Below are positions 58,949 through 64,000 of a DNA stretch of 64,000 nt, piece by piece. How positions within the stretch are numbered: position 1 is the first letter of the stretch; each line of letters begins with the position of its first letter. The notes under the pieces are model-generated. The model was not told the origin of the DNA and ran no database searches. It worked only from the letters and a program-made list of their open reading frames with translations. Source of the DNA: Hydrogenophaga taeniospiralis CCUG 15921 (lineage in GTDB: Bacteria; Pseudomonadota; Gammaproteobacteria; Burkholderiales; Burkholderiaceae_C); NCBI RefSeq assembly GCF_001592305.1, contig NZ_BCWR01000010.1, positions 62,001 to 126,000 on the forward strand. Reading direction: 5' to 3'. A program made the position numbers and the translations under genes.

Positions 58949-61345
58949 TTACGCGCTGACAGCGCGCAACACCTCTTCGGCCGTGGCCGGGGCGTTCACC
59001 AGCAAGGGGTCACCGCCCGCCTGCGCCACCGCGTCGCGCAGCGCCTCGTACACGCTGATGGCCAGCATGAACGGGGGTTCGCCCACGGCCTTGCTGCCGT
59101 GCACGTTGTCCTCGCGGTTGGCTTCGGGCCAGAGCGCGATCTTGAAGTGCGCGGGCACGTCGCCGGTGGCGGGGATCTTGTAGGTGCTGGGGGCGTGGGT
59201 CTGTAGATAGCCCTTGCCATTCCACACCAGTTGCTCGGTGGTGAGCCAGCCCATGCCCTGGATGAAGCCGCCTTCGATCTGGCCGATGTCGATCGCCGGG
59301 TTGATGCTGTGGCCGACGTCGTGCAGGATGTCCACCTTCAACACCCGGTACTCGCCGGTGAGGGTGTCGATGGCGACCTCGCTGACCGCCGCGCCGTAGG
59401 CGAAGTAGTAGAACGGCCGGCCGGTGAGCGTGGCCTTGTCGTAGTGGATCTTGGGTGTGCGGTAGAAGCCGTCGCTCCAGAGCTGGATGCGGTTGGCGTA
59501 GGCCGCTCCCACCACGTCTTCCCAGCGGCGTGTGGCCTTGTCGGTGATGACCTGGCCGCCTTCGAAGCGCACCGCGCCCGCGCCGCAGTCGTCGAGCCCG
59601 GCCACGAACGCGGCGAGGTTGTCGCGCACATGGCGCGCGGCGAACTGCGCGGCCCGGCCGTTCAGGTCGGTGCCGCTGCTGGCCGCGGTGGCGCTGGCGT
59701 TGGGCACCTTGCTGGTGTCGCTGGCGGTGGCCAGCACGCGCTCGAACGGCACGCCCAGTTCGTCGGCCACGATCTGCGCCACCTTGGTGTTCAGGCCCTG
59801 GCCCATCTCGGTGCCGCCGTGGTTCACTTGCACGCTGCCGTCGGTGTAGACGTGCACCAGCGCGCCGGCCTGGTTGAACAGGGTGGCGGTGAAGCTGATG
59901 CCGAACTTGACGGGGGTGAGCGCCAGGCCTTTCTTGATGACGGGGTTCCGCGCATTGAAGGCCGCGATCTGCTCGCGGCGCTCGCGGTAGCCGCTGGTGA
60001 TCGCCAGGGTGTTGATCAGCGGGTCGAGGATGTTGTCTTCCACCTTCATCTGGTAGTGGGTGACGTTCCGGGCGTCCATGCCGTACAGGTTGCGCAACCG
60101 CACGTCCAGGGGGTCCAGGCCCAGCGTGCGCGCGATGTCGCTCAGGATGCGCTCGATCACGATCACGCCCTGCGGGCCGCCGAAGCCGCGGAAGGCGGTG
60201 TGGCTCTGCGTGTTGGTCTTGCAGCGGTAGCTGGAGATGGCCACGTCTTCGAGGAAGTAGGCGTTGTCGGCGTGGAAGACGGCGCGGTCGGCCACCGGAC
60301 CGGAGAGGTCGGCGCTGAAGCCGCAGTTGACCAGCATCTCCAGCTCCAGCCCGCAGAGCAGGCCGCTGTCATCAAAGCCCACGCGGTAGTGGTAAGCGAA
60401 GGGGTGGCGCTTGCCGGTGATCATGAAGTCGTCGTCGCGGTCCAGCCGCAGTTTGACCGGGCACTTCAGCTGGTTGGCGGCGATGGCGGCCCACACGGCC
60501 AGGTGGCCGGCCTGCGTCTCCTTGCCACCGAAGCCGCCGCCCATGCGCCGGCATTCCACCGTGACGGCGTTGTTGGCAATGCCCAGCGCATGCGACACCC
60601 AGTGCTGCACCTCGCCGGGGTGCTGCGTGCTGGTGTAGACCCACCACTGGTTCTGTTCCAGCGGCAGCACGTAGGCGATCTGGCCTTCCAGATAGAAATG
60701 TTCCTGGCCACCGACTTCGAAGCGGCCTTCGATCTGGTGCGGCGCGCGCCGGAGCGCGGCCTTCGCGTCGCCCCGGCTCACCTGCACGGGCGGCAACACG
60801 TAGCTTTCCAGCGCGTGGGCCTCGTGCACGTTGAGCACGGCGGGCAATTCCTCGATCTCGAGCTTCACGAGCCGCGCGGCGCGGCGCGCGGTCATCACGT
60901 CGTCGGCCACCACCAGCGCGATCACTTGGCCGGTGAACAGCACGGTGTCGAGCGCGAACACCGGTTCGTCGTGCGCGAAGGCGGCCAAGGTGGTGTCGCC
61001 GGGGATGTCCCCGGCGTCGATCACCGCGCGCACGCCGGGCAGGGCCAGGGCCGCCGAGGCGTCCAGCTTGCGCAGGATGCCGTGCGCCACGGGCGAACAG
61101 ACCGGTGCCGCGTGCAGCGTGCCGCGCACCTCGGGGATGTCGTCGATGTAGGTCGCGGCACCGGCCACCTGGGCGCGGGCGCTTTCATGGAATTTGGATT
61201 GGCCGGCAGCGAGAGAAGGTGATCCCCCGAGCGTCGCATCGCCGTTGGCGCTGCGACGGGGTTCCGCCGCTGGCGCGGGTCGCTGCCCAGCGGCGCGGGC
61301 GCCTCGGGTGTTGTCGGCTACCAGCTTCAGATCGGGCGCGTTCAT
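58949..61345 (-). CDS. xdhB: Xanthine dehydrogenase, molybdopterin-binding subunit
   Basis: 798 residues. Moco-binding parts: RRMGGGFGGKETQ, AFRGFGGPQGVIVIE, MGQGLNTKVAQIVADELG and the catalytic Glu in KAVGEPPFMLAISVYEALRDAV. The N-terminal 48 residues (ARAAGQRPAPAAEPRRSANG) form a low-complexity extension. Oxidises hypoxanthine and xanthine to urate with XdhA. Overlaps xdhA by ATGA. The maturation factor XdhC is not in the window (it may lie elsewhere). Confidence 0.93.
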   Translation of the reverse strand: MNAPDLKLVADNTRGARAAGQRPAPAAEPRRSANGDATLGGSPSLAAGQSKFHESARAQVAGAATYIDDIPEVRGTLHAAPVCSPVAHGILRKLDASAALALPGVRAVIDAGDIPGDTTLAAFAHDEPVFALDTVLFTGQVIALVVADDVMTARRAARLVKLEIEELPAVLNVHEAHALESYVLPPVQVSRGDAKAALRRAPHQIEGRFEVGGQEHFYLEGQIAYVLPLEQNQWWVYTSTQHPGEVQHWVSHALGIANNAVTVECRRMGGGFGGKETQAGHLAVWAAIAANQLKCPVKLRLDRDDDFMITGKRHPFAYHYRVGFDDSGLLCGLELEMLVNCGFSADLSGPVADRAVFHADNAYFLEDVAISSYRCKTNTQSHTAFRGFGGPQGVIVIERILSDIARTLGLDPLDVRLRNLYGMDARNVTHYQMKVEDNILDPLINTLAITSGYRERREQIAAFNARNPVIKKGLALTPVKFGISFTATLFNQAGALVHVYTDGSVQVNHGGTEMGQGLNTKVAQIVADELGVPFERVLATASDTSKVPNASATAASSGTDLNGRAAQFAARHVRDNLAAFVAGLDDCGAGAVRFEGGQVITDKATRRWEDVVGAAYANRIQLWSDGFYRTPKIHYDKATLTGRPFYYFAYGAAVSEVAIDTLTGEYRVLKVDILHDVGHSINPAIDIGQIEGGFIQGMGWLTTEQLVWNGKGYLQTHAPSTYKIPATGDVPAHFKIALWPEANREDNVHGSKAVGEPPFMLAISVYEALRDAVAQAGGDPLLVNAPATAEEVLRAVSA

Positions 61346-62955
61346 GCCAAGGCCTCCAGCGTTGCCGCATTCAGGCTTTCGAGGTTGATGGCCGTCAGGC
61401 CCTGGCTTTCCAGCCAGAAGCGCCGCAGCAGATTGCCCAGCACGGTCTGGCGGTAGGCGGCGCTGGCGCGCATGTCGGAAATGGGCTGAAACTCGGCGCG
61501 CAGCGCGGCGGCGGCTGCCATCACGGTGTCGGCGTTCCAGGGCTGGCCGCGCAGGGCGGCTTCGGTCTGGCGCGCGCGGGCCGGGGTGGCGGCCACGCCA
61601 CCGGCACCGATGGAGACTTGCTGCACGACGCCGCCGTCCAGGGTCATCTGGATGGCAAGGCAGACGGCGGAGATGTCGTCGTCGAAGCGTTTGCTGATCT
61701 TGTAGACGCGCATGAACTCTTCAGCCCCCACGCTCCCCACTGCGTTGGGTTCGCTGCCCCCCGAGGGGGCGCTCGCTGGCTTGGGGCGGTCCGGCGCTGC
61801 GCTCGATGCATGCCCCGTGGGCTTCGGCACCTTGATCCAGCACAGCAGCTCGTCCGCGCGCATCACGTTCGTCCGGTACCCGGTGTACAGGTCCTCCAGC
61901 CGCAACTCGCGGTGGGCGATCTCGCCGCCTGCCGCGGTCTTCTTCCAGCGCATCAGCACCACGCTGGCACCGAGCGCGATCAGCAGCGGCATGGTGTCGC
62001 CAATGGGTGAGCCGTTCGCCACGTTGCCGCCCAGCGTGCCGGCGTTGCGCACCGGCAGGCCGGCGAAGCGCTGGCTGAAGGTCAGGAGCTGCGGGCGCTC
62101 TGCCACCAGCGCGGCAAAGGCATCGGTGAGCGAGACGGCCGCGCCGATGGCGATGTGGTGCGGGTAGGTTTCCACGCGCTGCAGCTCGCGCGCGGCGGTC
62201 ACGTCGAGCACGCGCTCGAAGCGACGGTGCATCTTGGTGACCCACAGGCCCACGTCGGTGCAGCCGGCCACGACCTGGGCCTTGGGGAATTTGGCCCGTT
62301 GCTGCAGCAGTGCGGCCAGGTTGGTGGGACGCAGGTAGCGCTCGTCGCCGGTCCGCTTCGGCTTCAGCGCCTTGAGCGCCGCCAGCGTGGCAGCCTCGTC
62401 CACTTCACAGCCGGCGGGCAGCGGCAGGCTGCCCATTTGTTGAGCAGCGTCGAGGATGGGGCGGTAGCCGGTGCAGCGGCAGAGGTTGCCGGAGAGGTCT
62501 ACCTGGGCCTGTTCCCGGGTGATGCCCTTTCCGCCCTGACTGTTCTGGTATATGCCGAACAGGCTCATCACGAACCCCGGCGTGCAGAAACCGCACTGGC
62601 TGCCGTGGCACTGGACCATGGCTTCCTGGCAGGGATGCAGGTCAGGAGATGCGCCGGCCTTGAGGGTGGGGGCAGAAAGGTCTTCGGCGGTGAACACCGC
62701 CATGCCATCCACCGAGTGGGCCAGCCGGATGCAGCTGTTGACGGCCCGGTAGCGCAGCCTGCCGTCCACCGCTTCGCCCAGCACCACGGTGCAGGCGCCG
62801 CAGTCCCCTTCACCGCAGCCTTCCTTGGTGGCGGTGAGGTGCAGGTCTTCGCGCAGCACCTCCAGCAGGGTGCGCTCGGGTGCTACATTGCCCACCGCCA
62901 CGGGCTGGCCGCGCCGGACAAATCTCAGGGTTTGTGCGGAGTTTCTGGAAATCAT
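61342..62955 (-). CDS. xdhA: Xanthine dehydrogenase, FeS/FAD subunit
   Basis: 537 residues from ATG 62955; ATGs at 62967 and 63003 are in frame but the latter overlaps the operator region. 2Fe-2S clusters: GCGEGDCGACTVVLG and HGSQCGFCTPGF with NLCRCTGYRP. FAD domain: VVAGCTDVGLWVTK and NAGTLGGNVANGSPIGD. About 31 residues between VPKPTG and EEFMRVYKI are encoded by a dispersed repeat inserted in frame, in a loop that is normally short. Confidence 0.92.
   Translation of the reverse strand: MISRNSAQTLRFVRRGQPVAVGNVAPERTLLEVLREDLHLTATKEGCGEGDCGACTVVLGEAVDGRLRYRAVNSCIRLAHSVDGMAVFTAEDLSAPTLKAGASPDLHPCQEAMVQCHGSQCGFCTPGFVMSLFGIYQNSQGGKGITREQAQVDLSGNLCRCTGYRPILDAAQQMGSLPLPAGCEVDEAATLAALKALKPKRTGDERYLRPTNLAALLQQRAKFPKAQVVAGCTDVGLWVTKMHRRFERVLDVTAARELQRVETYPHHIAIGAAVSLTDAFAALVAERPQLLTFSQRFAGLPVRNAGTLGGNVANGSPIGDTMPLLIALGASVVLMRWKKTAAGGEIAHRELRLEDLYTGYRTNVMRADELLCWIKVPKPTGHASSAAPDRPKPASAPSGGSEPNAVGSVGAEEFMRVYKISKRFDDDISAVCLAIQMTLDGGVVQQVSIGAGGVAATPARARQTEAALRGQPWNADTVMAAAAALRAEFQPISDMRASAAYRQTVLGNLLRRFWLESQGLTAINLESLNAATLEALA
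61722..61800. repeat. Dispersed repeat inserted in frame in xdhA
   Basis: Plus-strand order GCCCCCA, TTCGCTGCCCCCCGAGG, CTTGGGGCGGTCCGGCG, the same elements as the copy at the thiC 3' end (38896). It is translated in XdhA as part of an Ala/Pro/Ser-rich loop. Confidence 0.75.
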
Positions 62956-62988
62956 GCGCGCCAGCATAGCGCCCACCCCATGGCACAA

Positions 62989-63006
62989 CATATGCTCAGC
63001 CATATG
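62989..63006. promoter_or_regulatory. CATATG dyad between xdhA and the LysR gene
   Basis: CATATG, CTCAGC, CATATG: two self-complementary hexamers 12 bp centre to centre, in the divergent gap 44 bp before the LysR ATG. Candidate LysR or promoter element. Confidence 0.4.
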
Positions 63007-63049
63007 GCCCGAATGCCAAAACAGCCATTCAAACGCATAGCCTCAGGGT

Positions 63050-64000
63050 ATGAAATACGTGTCCATGTTCGACAAGATTGATCTGCACCTGATCCGCGTG
63101 CTGCACACCGTGCTGACCGAGCGCAGTGTGTCGCGCGCGGCGCTGCGCCTGGGCATGTACCAGCCGGCGGTCAGTGCGTCGCTCAAGCGCTTGCGCGAAC
63201 TCGCCGGCGACCCGCTTTTGGTGCGCTCGGGCTCCGGCATGGTGCCCACGGTGGCCGGGCTGCGCATGATCGAACCGGCGGCCGACATCCTGCGCAGCGC
63301 CGAGGTGCTGTTTTCCGACGCCCGCAGCTTCGACCCCGCCACCGCCCACCACACCTTCAGCCTGGCCGCCAGCGACTACCTGGACCCGCTGTTCCTGCCC
63401 CAGCTGGTCACGCAGATAAAGGGCCTGGCGCCGCACTGCCCGATCGAGATCCACCCGCTCTCGGCCGACTCCGACTACCGCAACCACCTGGCCCAGGGTG
63501 ATGTGGACGTGGTCATCGGCAACTGGCCGCTGCCCCCCGGCGATCTGCACCTGGGCCGATTGTTCGGCGACGAGGTGGTGTGCCTGGTGTCCAACCAGCA
63601 CCCGGCGGTGCGCCGTGGCTGGGACGTGGAGGCCTGGCTCAGCGCCGAACACATCGCCCCCACGCCCACCCACCCCGGCGCGCGCGGCGTGATCGACGAC
63701 CACCTGGCCAGCCAGGGTCTGGTGCGCAACATCACCGCGCGCTGCCCGCATTTCGGGCTCATCCCGGCCATGGTGGCGGGCAGCCTGCTGGTGCTGACCA
63801 CCGGGCGCCAGTACTGTGAGCGCTACACCGGCGTGCTGCCGGTGCAGGTGCTGCCGTGCCCGGTGCCGTTCCCCCGCATGATGTATTACCAGCTCTGGCA
63901 CGAGCGCACCCACAGCTCGGCCGCCGGGCGCTGGCTGCGCGATCAGGTCAAGAGCGTGGCGGCCTCGCTGCGCCGGCCTGAGTCCGATGCGGCGGCGGCT
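63050..64000 (+). CDS. LysR family transcriptional regulator (3' end outside window)
   Basis: 317 codons open to the window edge without a stop; length suggests only a few residues are missing. ATG 63050 is used (ATG at 63065 is possible). HTH about 10-70: LHLIRVLHTVLTERSVSRAALRLGMYQPAVSASLKRLRELAGDPLLVR. The effector domain has DYLDPLFLPQLVTQI, GDVDVVIGNWPLPPGDLHLG and the C-terminal YYQLWHERTHSSAAGRWLRDQV. Divergent from xdhAB, so probably controls purine oxidation. Confidence 0.9.
   Translation, partial: MKYVSMFDKIDLHLIRVLHTVLTERSVSRAALRLGMYQPAVSASLKRLRELAGDPLLVRSGSGMVPTVAGLRMIEPAADILRSAEVLFSDARSFDPATAHHTFSLAASDYLDPLFLPQLVTQIKGLAPHCPIEIHPLSADSDYRNHLAQGDVDVVIGNWPLPPGDLHLGRLFGDEVVCLVSNQHPAVRRGWDVEAWLSAEHIAPTPTHPGARGVIDDHLASQGLVRNITARCPHFGLIPAMVAGSLLVLTTGRQYCERYTGVLPVQVLPCPVPFPRMMYYQLWHERTHSSAAGRWLRDQVKSVAASLRRPESDAAAA

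Overview
The window is a GC-rich, tightly packed bacterial chromosome segment. The gene families (TRAP and GltIJKL-type uptake systems, DctSR and DctBD-type sensor pairs, a ThiD-ThiE fusion, a CPA2 antiporter, XdhAB) and dispersed 'CCCCC(G/A)AGGGGG' repeats suggest Burkholderiales, probably Comamonadaceae (Hydrogenophaga-like). That placement is inference from gene content only. I see no tRNA, rRNA, CRISPR, prophage or intact insertion sequence.

Layout. 1-2.7 kb: end of an amino-acid binding protein, an ornithine-cyclodeaminase-family reductase and a DadA-like oxidase. 2.7-5 kb: two exported small-molecule-domain proteins and a divergent AraC regulator. 5-16 kb: one ten-gene minus-strand operon for hexuronate/aldonate use (regulator, L-idonate dehydrogenase, DctPQM uptake, altronate and mannonate dehydratases, fructuronate reductase, KDG kinase, second Zn-dehydrogenase), headed by a 25-bp palindrome. 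16-20 kb: YadGH-like ABC exporter and a Kef-type antiporter. 20-24 kb: an exported toroid-like orphan protein with a NarL-type two-component pair. 23-28.5 kb: XRE-like regulator, AGCS symporter and asparaginase, then a radical SAM gene behind a LexA-type box. 28.5-35 kb: C4-dicarboxylate module (DctR, DctS, orphan TRAP binding protein, DctA) and another orphan TRAP binding protein. 35-41.1 kb: thiC-thiO-thiS-thiG-thiDE behind a TPP riboswitch. 41.1-45 kb: an accessory stretch with a HEPN-like orphan, two tandem paralogous exported proteins, and a TetR/fatty-acid-hydroxylase pair. 45-48.3 kb: YcbB-type L,D-transpeptidase and an ArsR/SRPBCC set. 48.3-56.9 kb: acidic-amino-acid ABC cluster with three binding proteins and its own sigma-54 two-component system; a -24/-12 promoter and two upstream activator-like sites lie in front. 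56.9-64 kb: TetR/class-III aminotransferase pair, XdhB/XdhA and a divergent LysR regulator running off the window.

How it fits together. Most of the window is scavenging of organic and amino acids: binding-protein uptake systems, each beside its own regulator and catabolic enzymes. The regulatory DNA is unusually legible, and several palindromes sit next to the regulator that probably binds them. I did not find a clear undescribed multi-gene system. The best candidates for new biology are the HEPN-motif orphan, the tandem paralog pair, the DctSR-orphan binding protein arrangement, the LexA-type box before the radical SAM gene, and repeats that have become coding sequence in xdhA, thiC and thiO.
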